64,000 bases of DNA from Stromatinia cepivora (taxonomy: Eukaryota; Ascomycota; Leotiomycetes; Helotiales; Sclerotiniaceae), in contig RCTD01000033.1 in NCBI GenBank assembly GCA_014898415.1, forward strand, positions 310,001 to 374,000, given 5' to 3'. Shown one piece after another: positions 1 through 11,726 of this stretch. Each line of letters begins with the position of its first letter. The stretch's first letter is position 1. Below the pieces are notes generated by a model, which was not told where the DNA came from, ran no database searches, and saw only the letters and a list, made by a program, of their open reading frames with translations. The position numbers were made by a program, and so were the translations under genes.

Positions 1-724
1 GTGCTTTGTAGATGATGATTAATGCATCTATATTGAATTAGTACTTGGATACGATGTGCAGTCTGAAATTACTCACAGTTAATGTGCTTGCATTTCTGAC
101 CACGAATTCTCTAATTTCTTGTTAGCGAGGAATTGAGCAAGGGAAGAGGAAAAGATGACTTACTGCATCCATACAAGTACAACTTGGTGAACGTCCAATC
201 TTAGTTTGATAAATATTACCAGTACTACCAGCAATATCGAAATCCTCACGTTCTCTTCCCTTTGCATCAACAACTCTTTGTCTATTCAACATAAACATCC
301 GCTCCTTTCGAATCCGCTTAACCTTATCCTTAAACTTCGCGTCGGGCTCTGGAATAAATTCTCTCTCGCGTCTCTCTCCAGTACGTGTATCAATATTCTG
401 ATAAATGATAACTTCAGAAGCAAGTTGACCTTCAATCACAACATCTGGACTCTTTTCCTTCTTAGCTCTCTTTTTCTTTGGTGGTGCATCAGAAGCAGAA
501 GGACCTGCTTCAGCAGAGGGATTGGGGATAATGGGAGCTTCGGGTTCAATGATCAATGTTCCATCATCGGATGCTTGAAGACGTGCTACTAAGTCTGCTT
601 TTTTGCCTGTTTTGGGAAGTTGACGACGTTCAAGCTCGGCTTTCAATTGTGTGACTAGGCATTGACTCCAGTCAATTGCTTCGAGGTTCTCATCTTCTTC
701 AATGGTGCGTTTAGGACGAGGCAT
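1..724 (-). CDS. SAP-domain and SWIM zinc-finger protein (partial, runs off left edge)
   Basis: Three exons can be read: 724-164, 110-77 and 27-1, with introns 163-111 (GTAAGT..TAG) and 76-28 (GTGAGT, branch-like TACTAAT, then ATAG). The start is the ATG of MPRPKRT. A longer in-frame ATG at 907 would only add a Ser/Phe/Tyr-rich stretch that does not look like protein. Residues about 22-56 form a SAP-type helix-extension-helix (TQLKAELERRQLPKTGKKADLVARL), a fold that usually binds DNA or RNA. A basic Lys-rich patch (KKKRAKKEK) follows. Splicing joins SCTCMDA to RIRGQKCKHIN, giving the C-x-C..C-x-H pattern of a SWIM zinc finger, followed by YALIIIYK. In other proteins, SWIM plus later RING modules mark ubiquitin ligases; whether a RING follows lies outside the window. 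A nuclear protein is inferred. The gene is divergent from the DUF6604 pseudogene. Confidence 0.8.
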
Positions 725-2036
725 GATGAATTGATGGAATGGTTTTGTCAAGAAAGGTATGAAATATTGAGGTGAGATGGTGGTAGTAAGATGAAATAAT
801 GTAGGATGCGAGCGTGGACTTGAGATGAGAAGATGTGAGTGAGAATATGAAAATGAATATGAATAAGAAATCAAGGAAAAAGAAGATTTCCAACGGAATA
901 TCATCAATTACTTATACTTTTCTCATCGAAAGATATCCCCAATAGAAGAGGAAGAACTTGGAAATGTCACATACAAGATGAAATGTTTTTGGATTAATTG
1001 GGAATTGGCCAAAAGTCGTGCGAGATGTGGTAATTGAGGTGGTAGCCTGAAATTACCCCACTTTTATCCAGGCAGAAGTGCTGGATTTGGCACGAACTTG
1101 GCACCGGTCCTCGTGATTTGGTTGGGGTTTGGATGAGTCAGCCAGCTATTGTTGGATTTATATGTGAGGGCATTACCAATACCAAATGTCTTTATGAGGG
1201 AACACGCTCGGGACATTCTATTACATGCACCTGAAGATTCTTGGATGAATGAATCAATTCATCTAGCCATATTTCTCAGTATACTTAAAACTATACTCCT
1301 ATACAATAGATTTGTTTCTGTTGTTCTTTTCCTGGTTTTCTTCTCCCCTCTCTTCTCTCCTCTTTCTACATTGTAACCAGAACTCTTTGCTTCAAGTGAA
1401 CAACGTCAATTGAATGGAAATGAAGTCAAGAAGTAGGTAGTTTTTATCTCTGCCCTTCCGCGAATTGCTGTACCAGCCAGTTTCTTATAATGTCTTTGTC
1501 CAAGTACAGACGCGTACTTGGGACGGAAGATCCATCAAGTTACCTACTGAAGTGATGAGAGATTGAAGTGAAGTTTGATATCCGGATTTGCGCAAGATTA
1601 TTCGGTTTTTAATTCGAGACGTGTATTATAAAGATTAACAATAGGTATTTTCCCTTAGTCTTAGAAGATTTCTAGACTCCCTTACCTTCAAGTCACTACT
1701 TTTCCTCTGTGCAACGCGTCTTCCATCATCATTGTTGTTATTCATACCTCGACACAATAACAAAAATCCATAACAAGAGGCATTCATTATCTTGTCACCA
1801 AGCTGTTGAATCTTAGTGGTTCTTTATTCAATTCACTGATTTACTATCTAGAATAGATCACATAATCAATCAATCCGGCATACCTCTCGTGCGTCATTTG
1901 TTTACCTATTTTAGTTCGACTGACTGAACTTTGACATTCACAATTTGGTAAGTGAATCTCGCCAACCACTCTTTATTCATTGATTTTAACCGGAATTCAT
2001 TAGAAATCTGACTATCGTCTAAAAGGCCCCTTCATC
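725..2036. promoter_or_regulatory. Divergent intergenic region between SAP/SWIM gene and DUF6604 pseudogene
   Basis: No coding region is supported here. About 1.3 kb separates two divergent starts, so it should hold both promoters. Pyrimidine-rich stretches at 1320-1375 and 1680-1760 are typical of fungal leader and core promoter DNA. The short open frame at 1149-1376 has no protein character. Confidence 0.45.
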
Positions 2037-5000
2037 ATGTTGCCAGATAGTCTGTCAAGCAGTTACAAACGATATAAAGAGGATACTAATATCTTCTCTA
2101 CATGGCTTGGTCAAACTACCATAAAGTGTGGATATAAACCAGACATTCATGCCAAAAGAGTTTTCTCGAATTCATCCGCTACCTCCGAATCAAGTTCATA
2201 TTCTGCTTCATCTTCTTCATCAATATTTTCTTCCGCATCAGTTGCCTCTACTTCAAGCTCTATTTCGACTAGTTCTGTTTCCAACTCTTCTAGCACTTCT
2301 AAATCTGCTAATCCCCCTACAACTTCAACCCGTCTAAAAGGAAAAGCTAGGAAAAATGCCAAGAAAGCAAAAGTGTCTGCCACCAAGCCAACCACGCAGG
2401 TTCATGAGTTGACCGTCGTCATTATCAGTACCAGAGATTTGGTTGAACAAGCAAAAGTTATCGCTGAGCAGAAGAATATCACTATCACATTCCCCTCCGT
2501 TATCCGCCGCGTGGCCGAGCGAGCAATTCTAGCTCGTAAAAGATTCTTAAAGTGGTTTCAACAAGCTCATGCTGAGGATGAGGAGGTCAATGCATCGCAT
2601 GAGCATTTTATTGGAGTGCTGGAAACCATTCTGGACATTCTAAAGCCGTGTTACGAAAGCGACAAGATAAAAAGTGGATAATGTGTCGACGCAAAACCTA
2701 AAGTAAAGGGAACTTTGCATATTCCAACTAACATTTTCGACATGTTGAACGTGGAAGATATTGCCGATGAAGACGTTAATGCTCCTAACGTCAAACCCAG
2801 AAATTCTATGTCTACCCCCAAACCCGCTCCAATGGAAACATACGAGCTGGATGTGGATCCCGAAATTGATGTACCTTTCATTGTGTTTTGCTTTTTTGAA
2901 GATTTGCATAGGATTCAAGAGTTTGTCGAAGATACTTGGACTAGTCACAAGAATGGCGACTTGGATATATCTACTGCCTATCTTTTGACCAACTATGCTG
3001 TTAGTATTGTAAGTATATGGTTTTGCTTCTCTACTCCGGAAAATCCAACACATTTTCCAAGCCGTTTATTCTTCTGGTTTCACAGTCTGACTGGTCACAG
3101 GTTCAACAAGAGGAACTTCGGATTATACAATCTCTCCCAGCTCAGTACCTCGATGCGGGGTCAACAATGTTGGATCTGGTAGACAGTATATACTTTTCAA
3201 ACACAGAACATGTTCAACGCCCGAAAAAAGAGGAGGATGTAACTGACCTCGACGACTTTTTGTATTATCCAGTCTATCAAATCATCAACAAGGCTCTTTC
3301 TGCATTACAAGTTTGTGAATCGAATATCTTTCCGCCGGTCGTACCACCCTTATCACTATACTTATTTTCCAAAGGACTTCAACGGTAGTCAACAATACAC
3401 AAGAGACAAGAGGACGATGTGAAGCTCACTCAATTCCTGTTAGAATTGGTGATCCAAGAAAATTTTCAGGCTTTTGGAGGTTTCACGTTGCCACCCAATC
3501 AACATGAGGACATTATTACATGCTCTCTCCGACTTATGGTTAAGAAACGAGCTTCTGGTAAAGATATACCAACCTGGATGATTTTTGGAGCTGCATTACT
3601 TCTTGATATTGTTAGTCAAAAGTTCCAGCTATCTACGTTATCACCTCTCTTCTAAATCTAACTTTAATCTACATTGGCGAATTCTCGGGAACAATGTTGG
3701 AGACTCTTATACGGAGCTTTTACAGAAAAGTGCAATGGCAAAGGCAGTAATACGCTATACTTCTCCCGGAACAATGGGGTATGATACGACCAGAGAAGAC
3801 TTCATACAAATATGGCAGAATATTCATAACTCTATTGAGCATAATCCAATTCCTTCCATGAAATATTCCTGGCTCTCGACCATCCACGACAAGGAATTTG
3901 ATGAGATAGTCCAAGCTCTAGCCTGGAATATCTATTTTATGCAGCGAAAGGAAGTTAAAGCGGAAGTATCACGTATAGATCAACACTTCCAAGCATCTCT
4001 GAAACTTCCTAAGGACCATATATCATGTCCGGCCGAAATCGAAATAATGGAGATCATCAAATCCAAAAATCTATCTACAAGGTGGATTCGACATTCAAGA
4101 GATCCGACATACTTTCTTCGTCAAAATCCCATGTGTACCTGATTACGTCAATTAAGATTAAAGCTTTCTTTAGAGAGAGCTGGACTTGAATTCGTTTTAT
4201 CGAATGGCACTAGCTTTTCTATTGCACATATTTATAATGCTAGACAGCAGATGAATTATATCAAAGGAAAGTGGGATGTTTGGACAAATTTATTGATGCT
4301 AATTTACATGATATATTCACGGGTGGTCGTCCTAAGACAACTCATGAATTTTACAGTAAGTTTTGAGTTCCTTTCATTGCTATCACTACCAAGATTTACC
4401 TCACGTTGTTTGTGATGCAATGAGTGCTAACATCTCGTAGCTCGAGCATTACTAGGTATGGGATACTCCTCAACAAACCTAGTACAACATCGCTGACAGA
4501 ATCAAATCCAATGGCGCGACGTCTATGATAAATGGAAACAACCAGACATCTCCAAGTTTCTTGAACAAGCACATTTACCTATGGGTGACATGAATCTCGG
4601 AGGTTTCACCATCGCGCGCTCTATGTTTCGTCTCCGAGAATTAGTGCTTGCAAGTCAAAAACTTCCAGAATTACAAGCCAAGAAACTTTCACTACACCAT
4701 TGTACTCCTATCTAAATTCTTAATGAACTCTGAGATTTCTTACTAGGGAAGATGCAAAATATGGATGTTGACTACATAACCGTCACACGAAAATGTGATA
4801 TCCTAATGGCACATCTTCATCTCACATTAGCGCGATATGGATTCGTGACGCCGATAATGCAACATAAAGGAAGTGAAAATTTTCAATTGATGATTAATAT
4901 TATGGGATATAATGTGCGGAGTCTCAAGCCTGATATATTGAAGTTTGCAGCGCTTGAGGTTGCAAGGTTTATGGATTGTGGTGATGCGGATTGGGTTGAG

Positions 5001-5282
5001 GATGTGAGGGCTTTGGATGTTCCGGAATTTTTGGTGAGGGTGGAGAAGATTAAGATATGGGAGGCAGGGAAGATATTTACGGAGGCTCAGATGCCTTATG
5101 CTAAGGTTGGTTCGATGAAGTTCATGGGGACGGTGAAGAAGGGGAAGAGGCCGTTGTGGAAGGGGATAGCGAAATCGACGGAGAGGTGTATGAGTACTGG
5201 TGGAGTTACTTTGAGAGGAAAATCGATTGTGTTGAAGGGAACTGGAAAAGTTTTGGGTACGGGTAGAAATTCCATCATGTAG
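2037..5282 (+). pseudogene. DUF6604 domain protein gene, disrupted
   Basis: The N-terminus MLPDSLSSSYKRYKEDTN..WLG is what I recall of the fungal DUF6604 family (function unknown). A Ser-rich and then Lys-rich linker follows, and the reading continues to GTGRNSIM at 5280. Coding pieces join through introns 3009-3100, 3311-3388, 4356-4440 and 4702-4746. Lesions visible are: an in-frame TAA at 2679, after which the same frame runs on with normal protein; a TGA at about 4141; a frameshift near 4295; a TGA at 4494; and an intron starting at 3611 (GTTAGT) whose expected acceptor at 3672-3674 reads CAT, with no AG between about 3630 and 3690. Several independent lesions make sequencing error an unlikely full explanation. 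A functional paralogue elsewhere is possible. The last 300 bases are strikingly G-rich compared with the exon before them. Confidence 0.8.
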
Positions 5283-6495
5283 GAGCAAGGAACTTAAAAA
5301 TATTTCCACTACTGCGACCGAAAACGAACCGGAGTCCGGGATTTATTAACAGGGCGTTCTTCAAAAGAAGATATAAACAAGCTCGCTGCTGGATATCTGT
5401 AGTTTACCTCTTGTTGTTACATTGGCTTTCTTGTATTTCATTTTATAAATATAAATAGAATAATTATTCAATAAACAACAATCACGTATAAACTTACAAT
5501 TTTTTCCCTATACTCCGCAGCTCACCAGCACCTAAGCATCCACCCTCCCCTTTTCTTCGCTAAGACTATGCGACTCCTCTTCTACAACTACTTCCGTCCG
5601 ATAAGAGATCGATTACTCTCATTCAGATAGGTTCTCTTACACGATTCAATTATCTTTTTAATTGCTTAGTAAGTTTTATTTAATGTTTTTGCGGAATGGA
5701 AATAAAGAGAAGGGTTGTGGTGCTTTTACAGAAGAGGTGGGATGAGGATTTTTTTACATTTGGGTTTTGATAAAATTGAAAGGGATTGGAGGATTGTTTT
5801 GGGAGTATAAAGGGATAGATAGAATAGAATAAAATAGGAAAGGATAGGATAGGGTTGAGATTCTGTATATGCATGTGCTTCACTTTTATGAGTTCCTTCC
5901 AGTCTATTCGGAGGTGAAAAAACAGGCCGGAATGATCAATGTATAACGATACAATAATTTAAATTCCGATTCAATGTTTGATTATTTGTTCATTTATTCT
6001 TTATAATTATATAAGTTTTTAGTATAATAATAAAGAAATAAAATGTATAATATAAATCTAATTCTTTTTTTGTTTAATTGATTATTTAATAATATATTAT
6101 TTTGATGAGGATACACATACTATTTCACGTGGTCAATTCCGCCCTGTTATTCCTCCTACTCACGCACAGACCACCTCACAAATTTCCCGAGGTTAATCCG
6201 AGATCTATCTACCCTCACATGATCAATTCTTTTGTCATTGGTAAGAAACACGAACCTGTCACCAAACCAAACAAGAGCCCAACATTTTAGAGCTAACTAC
6301 CGCGTCTTCAGGAGCCTTCATCAAAACTTCATCATCTTCATCTGAGAACAATAGCGCATTTGTTTTGAGATATCATAAGTGAGATCTTTTATCTTTCTTC
6401 TATTCTCAATTTTAATTGACTTACAAAACTGCCTTGAAAAGTTCACGATCTGTTTGGCGCAACACGGGAAGCTTGCTTGAATATCATCCGCAATA
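5283..6495. other. Intergenic region with AT-rich island, upstream of HP1
   Basis: No gene is supported. About 5930-6100 is very AT-rich (TATAAT/AATATA strings), unlike the flanks, and could be an old decayed repeat. 6290-6490 should contain the HP1 promoter and leader. Confidence 0.4.
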
Positions 6496-7619
6496 ATGCC
6501 TCCTCGTAAGTCGCACATATAACTTCATACGGAGTTCTCCAAAGCTCAATCTAGCTGGCTTGCTATCATAAATACTGATGCCTGTTGAATTGACATAACT
6601 ATCTGACATGCGCTCATCTTATACAGAAATCAGCGACGATGAACGTTCGGTTTCCGATGTTAGCGAACAAGAATACAAAAAACCAGTGAAGGTTAGAACC
6701 CAGAAAGAAAAGTCGCCTGAAGAAGAGTTGAAGGTAGAATCGGATCGAGAAGGTGATGAGGGACAAGTAGAGGGAGACGGACAAGAAGAGGATGAGTATG
6801 CGACGGACTTTCATGAATATATGTATTCAATGATTAATGTGTCTGCAGATTTGTGGTTGAAAAGATCTTGAAGCATGCTATTGATGAGGAAGTAAGTGGA
6901 TTTGTTTGCCGTTACTATAATGGGTATCTCTAACACTTCTAAAAGGGAGTCTTGAGATTCCAGGTTAAATGGGAAGGTTACGACAAAAAGTCGGAGTTGA
7001 CCTGGGAACCCGAGAGGAATTTGTAAGTTATACTTGTTCCTTCTAAATTTTTCTTGACTCATCTTGGATTCTTAGGGAAACTGCGCAAGACATACTTAAT
7101 GCGTATCTCGAAAGTGTTGGTGGTAAAGAACATCTCATGGATCAATTCTGGGAGAAGAAAGCGGAGGCAGCAGAAAAGAAGCAAGGAAAGAAACGTGGTC
7201 GACCAAGCACTGGTGCTGCTACTCCTCAAACCAATGGAAAGAAATCGAGAAAGAATGGTCACCCTTCTTCATCAACACCACCTGCATCCCTCGATTCCAA
7301 ACAATTTAGACCACCAACAGGAAGTTGGGAAGATGATGTTGTTACAATCGAAGCTATGGAAGGACCAAATGCGGAAGTTATTGTCTACTTGACATGGAAG
7401 GGTGGAGCCAAGTCACAACATCCATTACATCAAGTATACAAACGTTGCCCACAGAAGGTAAAGCCTCCAAATTTTCAGTTTAACGTTCGAAGTTAACGAG
7501 AAGAATAGATGCTCAGTTTCTACGAAAGACATTTGTACAAACCCCTGCATATGACTCCCCTTTGTATATCAGGCTAACAATATCGCAGGGTTTTCAAAAA
7601 GACTGAGGAGGATTCATGA
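6496..7619 (+). CDS. HP1: Heterochromatin protein 1 (chromodomain plus chromoshadow domain)
   Basis: Seven exons give an exact 245-residue frame: 6496-6505, 6627-6795, 6849-6891, 6946-7022, 7076-7457, 7509-7534 and 7589-7619. The acidic N-terminus (MPPQISDDERSVSD) leads into a chromodomain at about residues 58-110: EFVVEKILKHAIDEE / GVLRFQVKWEGYDKK / ELTWEPERNLE, including the aromatic cage residues that bind methylated H3K9 in HP1. A basic hinge (GKKRGRPS, GKKSRK) follows, then the chromoshadow domain at about 182-240 (SWEDDVVTIEAM, YLTWKGG, MLSFYERHLVF), which dimerises and recruits partners. The tiny exons were set by matching phase and domain sequence. In fungi HP1 (hpo in Neurospora, hepA in Aspergillus) reads H3K9me3 laid on RIP-mutated DNA. 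The gene is intact, in contrast to its upstream neighbour. Confidence 0.93.
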
Positions 7620-8605
7620 ACGGACTAAACCACACAAACTGGTTTCCACAAATCTTCCATCTGATCATACTGGATCATTTGTCTCTGGTCCCATGTGACT
7701 AATCCACCATAAAACCAATTCACAGAAACAGGCTACAATCAGATCAGTCATTCGTTCTCCAGTTCATACTTTTTTCTTTTGGCACTAATAGTGCACATGT
7801 AAAAGGCTTCTGCATACTCAAGTTTTCGTTTTGCTTTCATTATTGTTGGGTTTTGCATTTTCATCTGCCTTTTAGTAGCAGGAGTTTGCGATTGAGACCA
7901 TCAGTGAGAAGGCTTCAGGTTATCCAGTTAACACCGGAAGGACCTTACTTCCTATGGCTTAGGTCACCATGGTATTAGTGGCGCATCGTGTACTCTTAGG
8001 AAGCAAAATAGCAAAAGGGATGACAATAAATAATTTGATTGAAATGTATTTGCTGGAAAATTGGAAAGAGATGAATATGTTTAGGGTGATTGATTGATTC
8101 ATGATTGATTGTGAGAAGTGCGCTCGCTCTTGTGTGGTTTTCCTTTTGGGCTTGGTTTTGGTTTGGTGTATTATGTTTTTTTTAAATCAGCTAGCTAGTT
8201 GATAGGCAAGGAAATAGGAAGGAATCGAATAAAACGAAGTAGATTTAGTTGGTATTTGTGGTATATGTATAAACAGTCTTGTGAATTCTGAAGTTTTCCC
8301 GTGTGAAAGTATGGAGGTGAGTTTATGGAGGTGGGTGGTGTTTAGGGTTTGTGAATGAGATTTGTGTGTGGGTGTGTGTGTGTGCGCATTTGTGACTTTG
8401 TGACTTTGTCAGAGTCTTGGAGGATGATTTTTGGATGATAAGAGGGAGGCTTTTTATTGCATCGTGGTTAGGGGGGTGGAGGTTTTGAATATACGTGGGG
8501 GCCGCTTGGTAGGCAAGAGAAGGTGGGATGAGAGATGGTTAGGTCGTTTTCGAATGCGAATGAGGGATGATTGATGATTGATACTCATGACTTTTATCAA
8601 ACTTT

Positions 8606-8655
8606 CTTGAGTTTGAGTTTGAGTTTGTGCTTGAGTTTGAGCTTGAGCTTGAGCT
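8606..8655. repeat. TTGAG/TTTGAG microsatellite
   Basis: An imperfect run of TTGAG, TTTGAG and CTTGAG units over about 50 bases. A short TA run of about 20 bases lies nearby at 8696-8715. Confidence 0.8.
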
Positions 8656-8768
8656 GGATTAGTGTCTAGTTCCTTTGGGATGGATGGGGTGGGTATGCTA
8701 TATATATATATATATCTACTTCGTTCTTTGCGGTGTCTTGTGGTTGGGGGTGGTAGGTTTAGGGCTTT

Positions 8769-9560
8769 GAGATGAGTTTAAAGTACATAACGCTTGGATG
8801 GCTGTTTTGATGGTTGTGGGGTTAATGGTAGGACGGTTGGATGGTTGGAGAATCAAGGTGGTTTTGATTAGGATTGGGGTGAGTAGAAAGTACTGCTTGT
8901 ATAGCATTATAGTGGCTGCAGAGTTAATAGTGGGACGGTTGGATCAAGGATGGTATTGACTGGCTCCGAGATGAGCAGAAAGTACTGTTTTAATGGCTAT
9001 TTTGATGGGTGTGGGGTTAATAGCACTACTGTTGACCAACCAAGCCTGGTGTTGGCTGGCTCGGAGATGAGTAGAAGCTACAATCTTTATCACCAGCCCT
9101 CATGGCATTACTGCTCAATAGTACTACTGTTGTGTTAGGAGGGTCACGGACTCACGAGGAGCTTAATACAGTTTCTCACTCATAGCGTCGCCTATATATT
9201 ATATTCTTCGCTTTCTGGAACATTTATAAACAAAGATGGTCTCGCGTACGGTTTCGATTAGGGTTCCGAGATGAGCTTGGTATAATTTCTCACCGCCCTG
9301 ATTGCATCTTGGCTTAATGGCACAATGGGTGTTTTCGTCATCTATCTAAAGGAGAGGAATAGGAAGTAACAGAAATAGGAAATTCTAAAAAGAAATGGAG
9401 AGGTTAATATGGTTCTCGATATTAGCGGCGAGCTCCGATTGAGTCATCCATCGCCTGTATATATTCTTACTAAAAGTGGTATTCGCTGGAACTCCGAGAT
9501 GAGCTTAAACTACATCTTGTATAGTCATTTCCATGGCACTACGGCTCAATAGCACCATAA
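8769..9560. repeat. Diverged tandem repeat, unit about 90-114 bp
   Basis: The core GAGATGAG(C/T) followed by AAAGTAC or TTAA recurs with its GAG at about 8774, 8881, 8973, 9069, 9159, 9273 and 9501. The spacings are about 107, 92, 96, 90, 114 and 228 bases. Accompanying words also recur: GGCTCCGAGATGAGC, GTGGGGTTAATAG, CATTACGGCTCAATAGCAC. Copies are heavily diverged, so this is an old minisatellite-like array rather than a recent duplication. Confidence 0.6.
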
Positions 9561-10008
9561 TTAGCTACCTCGCTTCCTTAGACGGTTGACATGGGAAGAG
9601 ATGAAGGGTCAATACGGTCAACAATTCTCAACAGTAACAGCAAACCTCTCGAATCTCATCCAAACATCCAAACACACCCATTCACTCACAGATATACGCT
9701 GCCAGCACCAATGGAATAAACATACGGCTACATATCCTCATCCTGTACGTCGTCAAGTAGGCAGATAAAATCGAAGTATCAAGATGGCCGTATACAATTA
9801 TGGCTACGGTTCCCTAGTGTTTTTCTAGCGTTTTTTCTGGTCAATTGACCGTTTTGCAAATGCTTCTCTGGGGATATTTCATGGGCGAGTTGTTCGTGCT
9901 GGGGATTGTTTCTTTTTCACAACAGCATCTTCTTTCACGGTTGCAAAGCTATTGATACCAAAAGTCGTTTGTCTACATTTCAATTTGAGTTCAAGCATTC
10001 TGTACACT

Positions 10009-10074
10009 CATAATTGCATTTCACTACAAGCACAATTGCACTTTCTCTCAAACATAATTGCATTTACTCTTGTC
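10009..10074 (+). promoter_or_regulatory. Three 22-bp direct repeats just upstream of the 2EXR-like start
   Basis: CATAATTGCATTT at 10009, CACAATTGCACTT at 10031 and CATAATTGCATTT at 10053 lie exactly 22 bases apart and end right before the start codon at 10078. They would fall in the 5' leader or core promoter. A protein-binding or RNA-level role is only inference. Confidence 0.5.
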
Positions 10075-10077
10075 ACC

Positions 10078-11103
10078 ATGGATTCCCAACAACTTGCTCG
10101 TTCATTTGGTCCTTTCTCATCATCGGCTGTTGAGGCAGTGTATAGTCGCCGCGCAGCACAACAAGCAGAACGCGAAGCACGAGAATCACGAGAAGAGCAA
10201 GAACTACCTCACAATAAACGCCTGATTGTGAGACTTGCCCCTCTTCCCGCAGCGCTACCCGTGGCGCCTCCTGCAAAGCCCAGCTTGATACTCAAGTTCA
10301 ACATCAAGTTCAGACCCACAGCCGCGTACAAAGAGCTACCTTTGGAACTGCGTTGGAAAGCTGTCGACTATATGCGCCCAGACCAAAGGATGTTCGATCT
10401 TTGTCTTCAGCCAATGATCAAGGTTGATCCAAGTCTTGCAGCTCACGGTAACCTCGACACAGAAACGACCGTTGAGCGTAATGCGAACTCCGTCACTCAC
10501 GCGCAGGCTTTCGCTCAAGGAGCTGTTCGAGCTGAGCCTCCCGTGGCACTATCCCTCGACCGAGTATCCCGCGCAAGAGCTCTCGAGACATATAAGCTTT
10601 TAAGACAACCCCTGCCCCGTCTCAATGGCGCCATCTTCACTCCCTACGGCCAAGCATATTTCGACCCAGAAGTCGATATTCTCCACTGCGGATCAAAAGC
10701 AGAATACACCCAAGCCGCCGGAGGCACACGAAAAGGACCCACCATTTCCTCCTTCCGCGACAAAACCCTCATCCAGCGCGTAGCAGTCCCAAACGACTAC
10801 TTCTCCTCAATCAACTACACCACCGGTCCCCGCCCCGTGCTACTCAACTACCCCGCGCTAAAAGAAATAATCGTCCTAGTCCCACACTTAAAAATCTGCA
10901 TCCACGGAAACGAATTTCGTACATCTATAAAGGGACTCAGACGCCCAAAGGAATTCTACGTGGATAAGTTTAAGATTTTGGTGCAGGGGAAATGGGGGGT
11001 TGATATGAGGGGGATTTGGGGGGTGTTGCCGTGGATTAGGTTTGTGGGGACTTGTAGGTGTGATAGGCCGGTTTTTAGGAGGAGGGCGGGGTTTGGGGGG
11101 TGA
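10078..11103 (+). CDS. 2EXR-like (F-box-like) hypothetical protein
   Basis: Single exon, 341 residues, starting at an ATG in a good fungal context (CACCATGG); a longer frame back to 9952 begins at TTG. Residues about 30-50 are Arg/Glu-rich with coiled-coil character. At about residues 83-130, AYKELPLELRWKAVDYMRPDQRMF..LQP resembles the N-terminal helix of the fungal 2EXR domain, which has an F-box-like LPxELRxxI start. The middle and C-terminal parts (YGQAYFDPEVDIL, ALKEIIVLVP) are also 2EXR-like. Function is unknown; no partner is evident. Base composition changes sharply inside the gene: third positions are C-rich to about 10900 and G-rich after about 10975, giving a Gly/Arg/Trp-rich tail. 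Confidence 0.65.
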   Translation: MDSQQLARSFGPFSSSAVEAVYSRRAAQQAEREARESREEQELPHNKRLIVRLAPLPAALPVAPPAKPSLILKFNIKFRPTAAYKELPLELRWKAVDYMRPDQRMFDLCLQPMIKVDPSLAAHGNLDTETTVERNANSVTHAQAFAQGAVRAEPPVALSLDRVSRARALETYKLLRQPLPRLNGAIFTPYGQAYFDPEVDILHCGSKAEYTQAAGGTRKGPTISSFRDKTLIQRVAVPNDYFSSINYTTGPRPVLLNYPALKEIIVLVPHLKICIHGNEFRTSIKGLRRPKEFYVDKFKILVQGKWGVDMRGIWGVLPWIRFVGTCRCDRPVFRRRAGFGG

Positions 11104-11713
11104 GTTTTGGGTGGGTTGAAGGGAAGAGGGGAGAGGTGATAGGGGAAGTGGTGGTGCAGGGTGTGTGATTGGTGTGTTATCGAGTTTGAGATTTATTGTA
11201 TTTTGGAAGGAACAGGTTACAGAATTATTAGGTATTTATTCATGGTGTTTGGGATGGGAGTTATTTGATACCCGATTGCTTTGTCGTTTGTGGTTGTTTA
11301 ACTTTCAGATGGGATAGGGTAGTAAGGGGATGGATGATTGAAAATTTCATGGTCTATTTTTGTTGTGTTTTGATTTGATGATTCGGTAGTATGATTATAT
11401 ATATATATATTTAATGAGTCTAATATCCCATATATAAAATTCGCAATATTAGATTATACTAGATTTCAGAAGAGGAAGTAGGATATATAAATTACACGAG
11501 GGTCTAACAAGGATACGTGGTTCTTTTATATATTTTACAGATGATAAGGTTATACATCGTGTAAAAAGTTTCCAAAGTTCAATTGAAGAGGATGAATTTT
11601 CTGTAGCTAAGGTTTGCGGAAAGTAGTTCTAGGGGAAATTTAAATCGTGATTGAAGTAGAATTGGAGTTTCTGTTTAATGGTGTGAGGATAGGATCGGGG
11701 AGAATTTTTAGGT

Positions 11714-11726
11714 GGGGGGGGGGGGG
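11714..11726. repeat. Poly-G run
   Basis: Thirteen consecutive G residues in otherwise ordinary intergenic sequence. Confidence 0.9.

Larger units (their letters stand above)
7620..10077. other. Intergenic region with diverged tandem repeats
   Basis: No supported gene. 7620-8280 holds the HP1 3' region. 8300-8700 is G/T-rich with a TTGAG-type run. 8769-9560 contains the diverged repeat annotated separately. 9560-10077 should contain the promoter of the 2EXR-like gene. Open frames at 8950-9138 and 9586-9768 lie in repeat or low-quality sequence and were not called. Confidence 0.4.

Noticed and set aside
711..907. N-terminal extension of the SAP/SWIM protein to an ATG at 907
   Set aside because: The extension is a Ser/His/Phe-rich, low-information stretch; the ATG at 724 begins a normal SAP-protein N-terminus.
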